Notes: generated by a model not told the origin, from the sequence alone. A stretch of DNA of 64,000 bases from Candidatus Poribacteria bacterium (GCA_028819845.1 JAPPKS010000035.1:1-64000), one strand, 5' to 3'. Numbered from the stretch's first letter, positions 1-9,730 are shown. Numbers and translations are program-made.

Positions 1-112
1 AAAATACCTTCTTAACATCGGCAATTTCGTGTCCAAACAATTGGGGTCACTGCCGAACACTCAAACTTAAAACAATCAGAATCACTAGCAATGTTGCCTT
101 ACGACGTAACAT
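1..112 (-). pseudogene. 5' end of an exported-protein gene with an early in-frame stop, cut by the window edge
   Basis: Reading the minus strand from an ATG at 112, the frame encodes a 21-residue leader: M-L-R-R-K followed by a long hydrophobic run (T-L-L-V-I-L-I-V-L-S-L-S-V). This looks like a signal peptide. A near-perfect ribosome binding site (AAGGAGG, complement of 121-127) lies 8 nt upstream, so the start is well supported. A TGA at 47-49 then ends the frame, although the same frame stays open afterwards to the window edge. Either this is a broken exported protein (nonsense mutation or frameshift just after the signal peptide) or a very short peptide gene. The rest lies outside the window, so the product cannot be named. 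Confidence 0.45.
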
Positions 113-331
113 CGTACACCCCTCCTTGTTGTTTAAGGGTTAGTGAAAAATCCAATGATTAACGAGGCTGCTTATTTATAATCTTGGCTACCTTATGAGC
201 AATTTGTGTGCCAAAACGAATAATTCCCTACAATTTGGAAACAGATTGGCCTCGGAAACCCTGATGTGGCAAGGGGTTCGGGCAGTTTAATTTTTTTTCG
301 GTCCGGAGGGACTGCGCACTGGTGGGATAGG

Positions 332-462
332 CAAAGGGGTGCGACATTTGTCTACAGAAATCGGGAAAATTGGGGAGAAGTAGCGCGCGAAGCCTTACCA
401 GACAAGGGTCTGAGCAAGGTGCGACAAAAGTTGACAAAAGCGACAAATGTCGCACCCCTTTG
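332..462. repeat. 21-bp perfect inverted repeat enclosing about 89 bp
   Basis: The arms 332-352 and 442-462 are exact reverse complements over 21 bp; the core is GGGGTGCGACATTTGTC. The 131-bp unit could be a small non-autonomous element (MITE-like) or a long hairpin. No target-site duplication was obvious. Short open frames cross it on both strands but have no recognisable content and are probably incidental. Apart from this and the tRNA-like fragment at about 470-515, I see no gene between 130 and 748. Confidence 0.6.
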
Positions 463-748
463 AAGGAATGGTTGTCGGTAGGCGGAATCGAACCGGGCGT
501 CGCTCAAAAATATTTATTAAAAGTCGTTAGGGGCCGCTGTCGGCCTTAGATATAGCCATTATAGCGTCCATCCAGAGCAAAATAATTCCAAAAGCCGGTG
601 TTCTGAAATACTACGGCAGGAAAACGATGATTCATCTCATACCCTTTGATCGCAGACAAAAATCCAACCCCATTTTGCGTTGACATTGAAGGGCAAATGG
701 GATATCCTCTGCCTGAATTCAAGCATTAATTAGACGATTGATGATACA

Positions 749-1717
749 TTGAACGAACGTATAAGGAGGCGCGCCATTTCCGGCTACAAAAACCCCTATT
801 CAAATTCATCCCGCTGGCTTCGCGGCAACTTGCATGCGCACACCTGCTGCGGGAAATTCATGGATGCCGGCGTCAGCGGACAGATATACGCCAATTTGGG
901 CTATGATTTCCTGGCAATCACCGACCACAATTTGGCGCATTCCCCGGAACAGTGGCAGAAGTGGCAAGCGGAAAACAGCCTTACGATTATCCCGGGCGAA
1001 GAAAACGGCAGTAAAGGACACATCCTAGAGTTAGGCGTTTACGACGTAACACCCACAGGAACGGACATCTACACCGAACGAGCAAAGCTGCTGCGGCAGG
1101 CTGGCGGTTTTGTCGTTGGATGTCATCCGCAGGAATATCCGGACTGCGGCGAGGACGATATCCGCGATGCAGTCGGAATGCTGCACGGCTTTGAGATTTT
1201 TAACGGCTTACGCGAGGGGCGGGGCTGCGACGAAATGGCAAATGTCGCGCTCTGGGACCAAATCTTAACCGGCGGCGGGCGAATTTGGGGCGTTGCCACC
1301 GATGATTTTCATTGCGCCTATGTCACGCCGGGCCACGGTTGGGTATGTGTCCAAGTGCCCGAAGACACACCGGAACCCGTGAGTTGGAGTACCATCGTCC
1401 AGCAACTAAAAAATGGTGCATTTTTCTCCAGTACATACCCCGCCTTTGAAAAAATTGCGCTGGGGTCAAATGGCTCGTCTTCCGACACCTTGGTCGTGGA
1501 AGCCGCGGGTACGAGAGAACTGCGCGTCATCGGCGACGGCGGTGCCGCATTGCACCGTGTTAGAGGCAACCGTTTAGAATGGAAGGTTGAACCAAACCTG
1601 ACCTATTTTCGGGTCGAAGCCGTCAGCGGTATCAAGCGGGGGTGGAGTCAACCGTTCTACCGCGAATCCCAGCTTCGGGTGGCAAGCCGCTCGGTTACGC
1701 TGCCAACCGCCAAATAA
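749..1717 (+). CDS. PHP-domain metal-dependent hydrolase
   Basis: A PHP (polymerase and histidinol phosphatase-like) domain covers most of the protein. The family hydrolyses phosphoester bonds using a cluster of metal-binding His/Asp residues. Visible motifs: GNLHAHTCC near residue 27, LAITDHN near 53, PGEEN near 80, GCHPQE near 124 and TDDFH near 190, which together supply the expected ligands. No signal peptide, so cytoplasmic. The start is odd: a TTG at 749 has no ribosome binding site, whereas a strong AAGGAGG at 763-769 sits 6 nt before an in-frame ATT at 776. Relatives typically begin a few residues before the Y-x-N-P-Y motif, which favours 776. It is followed 26 bp later by the NAD(P)-binding gene, probably in one transcript. 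The substrate is unknown. Confidence 0.85.
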   Translation: MNERIRRRAISGYKNPYSNSSRWLRGNLHAHTCCGKFMDAGVSGQIYANLGYDFLAITDHNLAHSPEQWQKWQAENSLTIIPGEENGSKGHILELGVYDVTPTGTDIYTERAKLLRQAGGFVVGCHPQEYPDCGEDDIRDAVGMLHGFEIFNGLREGRGCDEMANVALWDQILTGGGRIWGVATDDFHCAYVTPGHGWVCVQVPEDTPEPVSWSTIVQQLKNGAFFSSTYPAFEKIALGSNGSSSDTLVVEAAGTRELRVIGDGGAALHRVRGNRLEWKVEPNLTYFRVEAVSGIKRGWSQPFYRESQLRVASRSVTLPTAK

Positions 1718-1743
1718 CCTCCAAAGATAAAATAAGGTGAAAT

Positions 1744-2373
1744 ATGAAAGTGTTGGTCATTGGTGCAAATGGAAATACAGGGGCTCGCGTTGTGCAGCGA
1801 TTGAAAGACAGCCCTCACCAACCGATTGCCATGATCCGTAATCCGGAGCAACGCGGAAAATTTGACGGTATGGGCGTACCGGCGGTACTTGCCGATCTGG
1901 AATATCCCATCGACCACGCGGTCAAAGGCTGTGATGCAATAATCTTTGCCGCGGGCTCCGGAAGCCATACAGGAAAAGACAAGACCGTACTCGTGGATCA
2001 CATTGGGGCGATACGCTCAATGGTGTCGGCTCAGGTGCTCGGCGCGAGCCGGTACATCATGCTCAGCGCGCTGAATGCGGACGTGAACAGCCGTTCGGCA
2101 ATCGCACATTACCACAAAGCCAAGGGTCATGCCGACGCTCACCTCTCCCAATCCGATTTAGACTATACGATTATCTGTCCGGGCGGGTTGACCGATGAAC
2201 CCGGCACTGGCGAGGTCGTCGTCAACACTGAAATACACGGCGACGGCCAGACCTCGCGCGAAAACCTCGCCGCTGCGTTGGTGATGTGTCTCGACTTGGA
2301 AAACACCGTCGGCAAGTGTTTTAGCCTGCTCGAAGGCGAAACACCGCTAGAGGCGGCGCTTCGGTCGGTTTAA
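1744..2373 (+). CDS. NAD(P)-binding atypical SDR, YhfK/NmrA-like
   Basis: This 209-residue Rossmann protein starts MKVLVIGANGNTGARVV, the glycine-rich dinucleotide-binding loop of atypical short-chain dehydrogenases (SDR_a5 group). The body (GCDAIIFAAGSGSHTGKDKT, then YIMLSALNAD, then YTIICPGGLTDEPGTG) closely follows Bacillus YhfK-type proteins from memory. It lacks the classical YxxxK pair in its usual context, as expected for this group, whose members may act as NADPH sensors or epimerase-like enzymes. The start is supported by an AAGGTGA site just upstream. Length is normal for the family. The neighbouring PHP hydrolase and glycosidase suggest a sugar-related setting, but the substrate cannot be inferred. 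Confidence 0.85.
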   Translation: MKVLVIGANGNTGARVVQRLKDSPHQPIAMIRNPEQRGKFDGMGVPAVLADLEYPIDHAVKGCDAIIFAAGSGSHTGKDKTVLVDHIGAIRSMVSAQVLGASRYIMLSALNADVNSRSAIAHYHKAKGHADAHLSQSDLDYTIICPGGLTDEPGTGEVVVNTEIHGDGQTSRENLAAALVMCLDLENTVGKCFSLLEGETPLEAALRSV

Positions 2374-2461
2374 CCTTCCCAGCCGAATCATTTCAGTCTT
2401 GGCTTGGAAGAAACCTTGTTTAGATGCGGTTCGCAGCCATCACCTCACAAATCCTCCGCCA

Positions 2462-5362
2462 ATGAAGAGCCCGGAAATGTCTCGAAGTCTCGGAGTGTTG
2501 ATGTTGTTGCTGACAAGCTCAACTGCTTATCCCCAAGAAGAGCGAGGCTGCTACATCGAACAACAGGACGGCAATCTCATCCTCGGCAGCCGTGATTTTC
2601 GGTGGCAACTCGACCTCTCGAAGGGCGTCCAGGCGGTAGTCATTGAGAATCGTCAGACCGGCGAACGGATCGGCTTGGGCAATGGTCCTGAGTGCGGGTT
2701 GAGATTCTCCGCGGCGCAACAGCGCATCGAACTGCTTGCGTGGAAACAAGCCGCCGGCGGCAGCGGCGCAAGCGCGCCGGACGAAGAGAACGGATTCCGC
2801 CTCGGATTTCACCGCCCTGAATTCGACGATAGCCAGTGGCAAGATACCGATTCGCCGTGGGTGCTCAGTTCAGGCCCCGGCGGCACACCACGCAGCCCAA
2901 ACCCGGACGGCTACAACTGGTACCGCGTTGCATTCGATCTGCCGGAGGCAACCGGCCGTTCGGTCTCGTTTGGGTTGGGCGGTTGCGGCATCTACGATTT
3001 CGGCGAACAGCGGTTTTTCGTAAACGGAATGCCGATCGGTGAACGCCGCGTCCGGCAGGAGTGGACCGATCCCGGTTTGGTGACGCTGAATCCTGGCGAC
3101 CCGCATTACCGCGCCCTTCGCTTTGACGGACGCAACGTCCTCGCCGTCCAAGCGTGGTCGCAGTTCGATTGCCGGCCCGCACGGTTGAGACGCCTAGACC
3201 CCAATCGGCATTACGAATCCACGCGTATCCTGTTGTTAGGCGACCAATTCGTATCCGTCGGCACTGCATTCCAAGATACCGCCGTCACCGCAGCAAAGAA
3301 CTTAGAAGTCCTCGTTGGGACGCCAAAAGCGCACCATATCCGAATCGCATTGGACACCCAGCCGAGTATCGGCGAACTCCACCTCCACTACGAATGGAAG
3401 GCGGACGAACCTGCTCTGCGAAAATGGCTCACCTTCAAGAACACCTCGGATGCCGAACAACTCCTCTTGGATGTCAATCTGGGGGATTACCGTATTGATG
3501 TTCCGGTCACCGAAGGCTTCAGGGGCCTTCCCATCTACCTCGGTGATACCGCATTTGCGAGCATCGCGCATCCGTCGGGCGTGACACAGGGAAGTGAAGG
3601 GCGAGCGCGCTTACGGCTGTTTCCGGGGCGCCATCTGAAACCGGGCGAGATGTACACCTCCAAACAAGCGGTATGGGGCATGGCGAGAGCTGGCGAGGCG
3701 CGCACTGCATTCTGGGACTACATCATATCGCGGTCAATGCGCCGAAAAGCCGTTGGGATGAAGACCTCGCTGCATTACGACGCGCTCGGCGCTGCCTGGG
3801 GTAGGACGCACGCTTGGGGCCGTCTAGATCCCCCTTCCGAATCGGTGTGCCTCTCCATCATGGACAAGATGGAAGAGTTACAGAACCAGGTTGGGCTTCA
3901 GTTCGACTATTTCTGGATGGACGCCGGCTGGTGGGAATTCGAGAAACGGTTCGGACTCAAGGTGTGGAACGAAAAAACTTTTCCGAACGGTCCGCGTCGG
4001 ATAATTGAAAGAGCCAACCAGCTAGAGATGCGCTTCGGATTATGGCTGACCGGCGGGTGCACCGTTCCAGACGAGGTACAGGACCACTGGCGAAGCGTGC
4101 TCTCTCACCATCTCGCCGATCACGGCATCGAAGGCTTAAAGCACGACGGGATGCAGCCGCGGTGCTACAACCGTGAACACGCCGAAAAACGCTTGCACCT
4201 GCCCGGCAAATACTCGGTTGAGCCGATTCAGGATGCCAACATCAGAATCTATGACCATGCCCGCGAATTGTGCCCGCAAATCTGGCTCTTCTTGTACTGG
4301 GGACACGATTCGCCGTGGTGGCTGCTCCACGGGCATACCGCATTCGACACCGGCCTGAACATGGAGATGCAGACGCCGAGCGCCTATCCGACGCTTTACG
4401 ATCGGGACACCTTTATGCTCATGTTGGATCAGGCACAACAGTATCGGCACGATACACCGGCTGCCGGCCGCGATTCGTTGGGTGTCTGGATGACCACCGG
4501 ATGGGCGCCCCTCGGTTTTGAACGCTGGCTTGAAAACCTTGTGCTGGACATCTGCCGCGGCACCGGTGTTTTACATCTATGGGCAGACCTGCAGCGCTTC
4601 TCCGGCGAAGACATCGCTGCGTTGACTCGCATCGCCAAAGTCTTCAAGGCTTATCCCGAATGTTTCCTGAATTCCAAGCCAATTATCGGCGATCCATGGA
4701 AAGGCGAACCCTACGGTTACGCCTGCTCCGACGGACAAAACGTCTTCGCCGCCGTGAACAATCCCACATGGCAGGATCAACGTGTGGAACTCCGTTTGGA
4801 TGAAAGCATCGGCATAGCGCGTGATGGAGCGTGGCATCTCTATAGGCACTATCCCATGCCGGCTCGATTGGTGACGCCGCGCCGTTCCAAATGGCGTTTC
4901 GGCGAATCCATAAACTGGTATCTTCGACCCTTTGAGGTTGTTCTTCTCCAGCTTGCGCCTGTTGGCGAGACCCCGGAATTGGTTGAGTCGTTTCAGGAGG
5001 CGCAATTGTGCGTGACACCTCCAGTCCCGCCCTCTCAACAACTGAATCTGTCCTTCGAGAAGGCGGAGACCTCCGTCATTCACGTTCGGGGCGCTATCGA
5101 ACCGTGTCCTAAAAATGCCCTTCTGGCGCTAGTCTTTCACGCGACCCATCGGGTGGCGGTGTTGCCCGGCAGCACCGTCGGTGGCCGAGAAATCGGGCGC
5201 GGCGGCTACTCGCTTGTCCCAGAATTTCGCTCCGCACCGTGGCGGGTTGTCAAGATTCCGGTCGAGGCATCCCCGGCTAGCCGGCAAATTGAACTTTTCT
5301 TAGAAGCAGCCCATCCTCCGAACGTAAAACGGTCGGCGTATCTCATTCCAGAAAGCCCTTAA
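2462..5362 (+). CDS. Secreted GH36-like (alpha-galactosidase-type) glycoside hydrolase
   Basis: A large exported glycosidase of about 966 residues. The chosen ATG gives a leader with a hydrophobic core (GVLMLLLTSSTAYPQ) typical of a signal peptide; a second ATG at 2477 is also possible and neither has a strong ribosome binding site. After the leader comes a beta-sandwich region with an inserted galactose-binding-like jelly roll (FDDSQW..., GYNWYRVAFDLP, FVNG). A TIM-barrel catalytic domain follows with DYFWMDAGWWEFE near residue 485 and GLKHDGMQPRCYN near 560. The K-x-D context matches the nucleophile strand of clan GH-D enzymes (GH27/GH36). A C-terminal beta domain ends the protein. It probably removes alpha-linked galactose or a similar sugar outside the cytoplasm. 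The exact family is inferred from motifs. Confidence 0.75.
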   Translation: MKSPEMSRSLGVLMLLLTSSTAYPQEERGCYIEQQDGNLILGSRDFRWQLDLSKGVQAVVIENRQTGERIGLGNGPECGLRFSAAQQRIELLAWKQAAGGSGASAPDEENGFRLGFHRPEFDDSQWQDTDSPWVLSSGPGGTPRSPNPDGYNWYRVAFDLPEATGRSVSFGLGGCGIYDFGEQRFFVNGMPIGERRVRQEWTDPGLVTLNPGDPHYRALRFDGRNVLAVQAWSQFDCRPARLRRLDPNRHYESTRILLLGDQFVSVGTAFQDTAVTAAKNLEVLVGTPKAHHIRIALDTQPSIGELHLHYEWKADEPALRKWLTFKNTSDAEQLLLDVNLGDYRIDVPVTEGFRGLPIYLGDTAFASIAHPSGVTQGSEGRARLRLFPGRHLKPGEMYTSKQAVWGMARAGEARTAFWDYIISRSMRRKAVGMKTSLHYDALGAAWGRTHAWGRLDPPSESVCLSIMDKMEELQNQVGLQFDYFWMDAGWWEFEKRFGLKVWNEKTFPNGPRRIIERANQLEMRFGLWLTGGCTVPDEVQDHWRSVLSHHLADHGIEGLKHDGMQPRCYNREHAEKRLHLPGKYSVEPIQDANIRIYDHARELCPQIWLFLYWGHDSPWWLLHGHTAFDTGLNMEMQTPSAYPTLYDRDTFMLMLDQAQQYRHDTPAAGRDSLGVWMTTGWAPLGFERWLENLVLDICRGTGVLHLWADLQRFSGEDIAALTRIAKVFKAYPECFLNSKPIIGDPWKGEPYGYACSDGQNVFAAVNNPTWQDQRVELRLDESIGIARDGAWHLYRHYPMPARLVTPRRSKWRFGESINWYLRPFEVVLLQLAPVGETPELVESFQEAQLCVTPPVPPSQQLNLSFEKAETSVIHVRGAIEPCPKNALLALVFHATHRVAVLPGSTVGGREIGRGGYSLVPEFRSAPWRVVKIPVEASPASRQIELFLEAAHPPNVKRSAYLIPESP

Positions 5363-5387
5363 TACGCATTCGCCGCGAAGGCTTAAA

Positions 5388-7691
5388 CTACCTGATTTCC
5401 ACCGTACCGCGCTCATGCAGCACAATCAGGCGGCCCGTGTCCGGTTCGTACAGCCAGCCGGCGGGCGCCGTAATCGAACGAGATTGCGGCGGCGTCTTGG
5501 CTTCCGGGATGGGTTGGCTGTTAATCGTTGCCTGCGTCGGTTTGAAACTCACAACCAGGATATCCTGGCTGGGCGTAAGGCTATCGTAACAGATTGCCTT
5601 GTCATAGTATCTGATTTTCTTCACATAACCGGAATTATACAGCAGACGGTTCTCGCCGTCGGGCGCAGTGTCCGGAAACTCTGCCATGATACGCGAAAGT
5701 TGCGTGTTAAAGTCCAAAAGCAGGCACGTCCGATTTTCGATGCCGGAGTTTAGTCCCTGACGGTACTTGCCGTCAGACTGCACCATCCATGTCATCGAGT
5801 TTGTGATGCGAAGCGCGAGCTCCTTGGCTTCCATGTCCCCAGTCGCGCCATACAGCCGCGCATAGGTTTCTGCCAGCCGCATATTGTGATGCGGCAGAAA
5901 TGCAGGCCAGCCCGTCTGCTCACCAATCGACGGAACGCCCCTGTGAATACCGCCCGGTATGGCAAATTTCTCCTGTATATAATCGAGGATGCCCCTAACG
6001 CACGCCAAATACTCCTCGTTCTCGTGGAGATGGTCGATCAACCACTGAGCGGTCATGAGCGCAGTTTGCTGATCGAACGACTTTTCACCTTCAGAATCGG
6101 TGTCCTCCGGATTGTCCCCATAAAAGCCCCACCAACGGTTGGTTTTCACAGGCCCTTCAACCAGCCAAGCAAGGGCGTGTTCGCCGGCTTGCCGATAATC
6201 CGCATTTCCCGTCAGATGCGCTAAATTCCTATAAAGTTGCGCGTGCCACAACTGGCTGGCGGTGTATTCGCCGACAACTTCGCCCGTCTCCAGGCTGACC
6301 CGAAACGGAAAACTGCCGTCGCGCCGCTGACGGGGTAACAGCGATTCGGCAATTTTTTGCGCTGCCTGAAGATATTTTGCTTCCTCTGTCACCGCATAAA
6401 GCGACAGATAGGCGACCCCGGTATAGGACGCCTTATCCAGTTCAATCACGTCCGCTAATCCGCCGGTTAGCGGTTGTTCTTCCCGGATGCCAAAGGTGCT
6501 CTTTGGCAGGTTGGGGAAAGGGAAATCCTCGGGGGTGCTGAACGAATCAATCAGCCAGTCCGCCCATTGCCTCGCAGCCGCAATAGGCCGCGCATCGCCG
6601 CTGTACAAATAATATTGAATAAATCCGAATATCGTCGGCGGACCGTTGTGGGTCGGCCATTGGGTGGGGGAGTCGAATCCAATGTCGTCGAGAATTGTTG
6701 CCCATGTGAAAAAGTAAGGCGGCCAGCCGGTTTCATCCATCATCTTGTCAAAATCCGTGCCCTTGGCTTCCGGGCTTCCGCCCCCGCCAGTCACCAGATT
6801 CCGGGCATTAAGGAACCAATCGGTGTACTTTTCCATTATCCACGAGAACTCCCAACGCGGCAAGATGCGTCCGTTCCGTTCGTACGGCGGGTTAAACGCG
6901 GTGTGCAGCACCGTGTCTGGCGGCAGAGCGTCCACGTCCAAATACGCAAATCGCGCCGCGGTGTTGCGCGTAACCAAACCTACCTTCCCGCTCATCTGAA
7001 ATACTTCCGCCCCCCACTTCGAAACCAGATGGATGTCTGTGGTCTGGTCCGATACATGGGTCGGACGCCGCACCTCCTCCGGAAACGACGGCATACTCCC
7101 TTCAACCAACGGGAAGGAATAGGTGAGCGTAACTCCGTTATTGAAGGTCGCCCGCACGTGCGCGCCGTCGGCGTAAACTTCAATCTGATGCCACGAATTG
7201 CGTTGAGCGCTGGGCAACTGCGCCAAATCTCCCGGCATCCGTCCAAAATCGTAGCCCGGTCCAAACCTCGTCAACGCCGCGTATAAGGAGTCACCCTTCC
7301 CCCGGCGGATAGAGCAGATGATGTAGGTATTTCTGTCTTTTACGTGCACGGCAACGCCCGCTTCAGCCTCCGGTGTGTCGGGGTTGTCTAGCTTGACAAG
7401 CGCCCTAACACGGCACCGCTCGAATTTGGGATTGGGTAGGACAATGACCGCACTCCCGTGCTGAAGGTCCGCCTCGCTGCGGGTGGTTGGATCCGATTGG
7501 ACAAGCAGTCCGGATTGGATTGCCCATTTTCCAGACAACGCCTCCATCTGTAGTTCGCCAGGGTTCCCAAAATTGCACCGCGCGGGAATTTGCCACGGCA
7601 TAGCCTCCTCTGACGCTGCAACAAAAGCCATCCCGCCATGGGCATGCACAAGGGTTGACCCTATGATGAATAAAAGACTCTCACTTGACAT
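5388..7691 (-). CDS. Secreted protein with LamG-like and alpha/alpha-toroid glycosidase-like domains
   Basis: A 767-residue exported protein converging on the GH36-like gene (25 bp apart). The N-terminus has a hydrophobic segment (SLLFIIGSTLV) followed by small residues, consistent with a signal peptide. Residues about 50-250 look like a concanavalin/LamG-type jelly roll (RCRVRALVKLDNPDTPEAEAG, SWHQIEVYADG), often a carbohydrate-binding module. Residues about 290-660 are helical and rich in aromatic residues and Asp/Glu (YSGDARPIAAARQWADWL, YTASQLWHAQLYRNLAHLTG, MRLAETYARLYGATGD), resembling the (alpha/alpha)6 barrels of GH88/GH105/AGE-type enzymes. The family could not be pinned down and no catalytic pair can be named. 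Probably polysaccharide processing together with its neighbours. Confidence 0.6.
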   Translation of the reverse strand: MSSESLLFIIGSTLVHAHGGMAFVAASEEAMPWQIPARCNFGNPGELQMEALSGKWAIQSGLLVQSDPTTRSEADLQHGSAVIVLPNPKFERCRVRALVKLDNPDTPEAEAGVAVHVKDRNTYIICSIRRGKGDSLYAALTRFGPGYDFGRMPGDLAQLPSAQRNSWHQIEVYADGAHVRATFNNGVTLTYSFPLVEGSMPSFPEEVRRPTHVSDQTTDIHLVSKWGAEVFQMSGKVGLVTRNTAARFAYLDVDALPPDTVLHTAFNPPYERNGRILPRWEFSWIMEKYTDWFLNARNLVTGGGGSPEAKGTDFDKMMDETGWPPYFFTWATILDDIGFDSPTQWPTHNGPPTIFGFIQYYLYSGDARPIAAARQWADWLIDSFSTPEDFPFPNLPKSTFGIREEQPLTGGLADVIELDKASYTGVAYLSLYAVTEEAKYLQAAQKIAESLLPRQRRDGSFPFRVSLETGEVVGEYTASQLWHAQLYRNLAHLTGNADYRQAGEHALAWLVEGPVKTNRWWGFYGDNPEDTDSEGEKSFDQQTALMTAQWLIDHLHENEEYLACVRGILDYIQEKFAIPGGIHRGVPSIGEQTGWPAFLPHHNMRLAETYARLYGATGDMEAKELALRITNSMTWMVQSDGKYRQGLNSGIENRTCLLLDFNTQLSRIMAEFPDTAPDGENRLLYNSGYVKKIRYYDKAICYDSLTPSQDILVVSFKPTQATINSQPIPEAKTPPQSRSITAPAGWLYEPDTGRLIVLHERGTVEIR

Positions 7692-7825
7692 TTCGGTTTT
7701 CCGCCCAATTAAACATAAGAACTAATCATTAGCGTTACAGCCTTTTAGCGGCCACAGGTTTCGGCTTCCAAGCCGCTATCATAACCGATAACGGTCCATT
7801 CCTGCAAACTCAAATTATTCAATCG

Positions 7826-9730
7826 CTATCCAAAAAAACCGACAGAGGGCATGTGGACGTTGAGAACCATGCCCAAGATACTAAAAAGGCTTCGTGGAAT
7901 ATGATCCCCCAAGATTAGCCCGAAAAAGAAGGGAATACCCTTCCGATACACCTTCAATCCCCCGTAGGTGATGATTAGTGACTTTATGAGCCATCCCACC
8001 ATTGTAGGAAACCAAAAGTATACCATCCCGCCCCACGATGCGCCGGATAGGACATATCCCGATGGATGAAGCGGCCACCACAGAAACCGCGTCCGCATCG
8101 CATACAAGAAACATACAAATAAGAAGCCGCCGACCATGGATGTTACGCTGCCGGCATCCGTCCCCTGAGGATACTGGAGCCAATTTTGAAGCGGCCTGAA
8201 GCACTCCTGGCCGAAATGGTAACCGACCCCTCTGCCTTGAGCACCGTGTGTGTAAGCTGCCTGTAGATACGCCAAGAACGCCGCTACTCCGCCGACGCCG
8301 ATAGCCAACATCATTGCTTGTATCAGTCTGCGGTTACTCGCATTGACCCGTGCGCCAATCTTCAGGGATTCCACCTGGCTTGCCATCGGATGGGCTCTGT
8401 TGCACCTGTTGAACGCATGAAAGTGCGTCATTACCGCCAGATTCTCTCCGCGGAGCCGCCGCGATCCGAACATCTTTACCATCATCCCTCTAGGGGTCAA
8501 GTTTATGCCGATTACTTCATGGTAGGGAGGTCCAAGTTCTGCCCGAACCCTGGCTATAGCTATGGCGAGTAGGTAGTAGAGAACGAAAAACATTACAACT
8601 GTCCATAGTGACATCCCCGCAAGGGAACAGAACAGAGCCAGAAAAGCAAAGCTAATGAAAAACAGAAAAGTTGCCGGCCTATATCGTAACGGTTCGCTCG
8701 AATCGTCGGTTCGATTCAACCCAAACACGTGCTTGGCAAAGCTAATCAAGTGCCGTCTAGAAACCCAAAGTGCGAGCAAACCGATGCCCATCCACGCGCC
8801 CCCGGCTCGTTCGTCTAGATAGAGCGATTTCGTTCCTGCCATGCTCGCAAACACGCGTTCTGTCTTCGTCAGCCAAAAGAAGAACCAGCATGAAAAAACC
8901 AGATCGAGCGGCATAAAATAGGTAAGCCCGACAACGGAGAGGTTGAAGAAGATTAACGTGTATCCTATAGCACTCCACGGTTTTTCGGTGAGAAATTGGT
9001 CAATCCTGAATCCGGAAGGAATCTCTGGCAGCAGCGGGAAAAGGTCATGGAATCCGTTTATTATGCGGACGGACGCGGAGACTGCAAATCCTGCCCACAT
9101 CATCCTTGAATTGAAAAATTTCCGGTCCGTCGCCATAGCGATGGGCAGTTGTACGATTGGGTAGCTCAGCTTCTCTTTTTCGTCCCACTGCTTTCTCAGA
9201 ACAGAACTTATGCACAGCAGCGAAGTGTAGAGGAAGAAAATGAAAGCCGACCACATCAAAATCGGAATTGCCCACGCTTTGAGATGTTTAACCGTGTGGA
9301 ATGTGGATTCGCCGTAGAAGTAACCCTTCAATATCTCCTTATCTGAAACGGAAAACCACTGCGGTATATATTGCCAGAACAGCCGCTGCCACTCATTTTC
9401 TGGCGATGCGTGCCAAAACGGATGGCTTAATGCCCCAACCAAATAATCCATCATCGTATGGCCCGATATCGTCGACACCATCGTCACCATTATGTAGATA
9501 ATCAACAGTTCCGCGGCTGATAACGAAATCTTATTCGTGAATCTCCTGCATATGTAGTTGAAGACAATGAGAAGAACCAGGGTAAAAATTGCGTTTGAGC
9601 AGGGATGAACCAAGGTAAACAGATAACCCCACAGCTCACTTGCGATTCCAATCCAGTAAGCGTTAAGGACGACTAGAATCAATCCAATGACAACTGCTCT
9701 TGAGGTAATAATGTTATTGGTTGATTTCAT
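7826..9730 (-). CDS. Polytopic membrane protein, DUF6785-like
   Basis: A 634-residue integral membrane protein with about a dozen hydrophobic segments. It has a short cytoplasmic start (MKSTNNIITSRAVVIGLILVVLNAYWIG), a long soluble loop around WRQ/WQYIPQWFSVSDKEIL, and conserved-looking EKLSYPIVQLP and RARAELGPPYHEVIG stretches. This pattern matches proteins annotated DUF6785/DUF6784, common in Poribacteria, Planctomycetes and Lentisphaerae, whose role is not established; a transport function is often assumed because of the topology. It sits next to secreted glycosidase genes, which would fit import or export of breakdown products, but that is inference. Family assignment is from memory of characteristic segments. 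Confidence 0.65.
   Translation of the reverse strand: MKSTNNIITSRAVVIGLILVVLNAYWIGIASELWGYLFTLVHPCSNAIFTLVLLIVFNYICRRFTNKISLSAAELLIIYIMVTMVSTISGHTMMDYLVGALSHPFWHASPENEWQRLFWQYIPQWFSVSDKEILKGYFYGESTFHTVKHLKAWAIPILMWSAFIFFLYTSLLCISSVLRKQWDEKEKLSYPIVQLPIAMATDRKFFNSRMMWAGFAVSASVRIINGFHDLFPLLPEIPSGFRIDQFLTEKPWSAIGYTLIFFNLSVVGLTYFMPLDLVFSCWFFFWLTKTERVFASMAGTKSLYLDERAGGAWMGIGLLALWVSRRHLISFAKHVFGLNRTDDSSEPLRYRPATFLFFISFAFLALFCSLAGMSLWTVVMFFVLYYLLAIAIARVRAELGPPYHEVIGINLTPRGMMVKMFGSRRLRGENLAVMTHFHAFNRCNRAHPMASQVESLKIGARVNASNRRLIQAMMLAIGVGGVAAFLAYLQAAYTHGAQGRGVGYHFGQECFRPLQNWLQYPQGTDAGSVTSMVGGFLFVCFLYAMRTRFLWWPLHPSGYVLSGASWGGMVYFWFPTMVGWLIKSLIITYGGLKVYRKGIPFFFGLILGDHIPRSLFSILGMVLNVHMPSVGFFG

Noticed and set aside
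228-463. Two short overlapping frames on opposite strands
   Set aside because: Both are built from the 21-bp inverted repeat element and show no coding signals.
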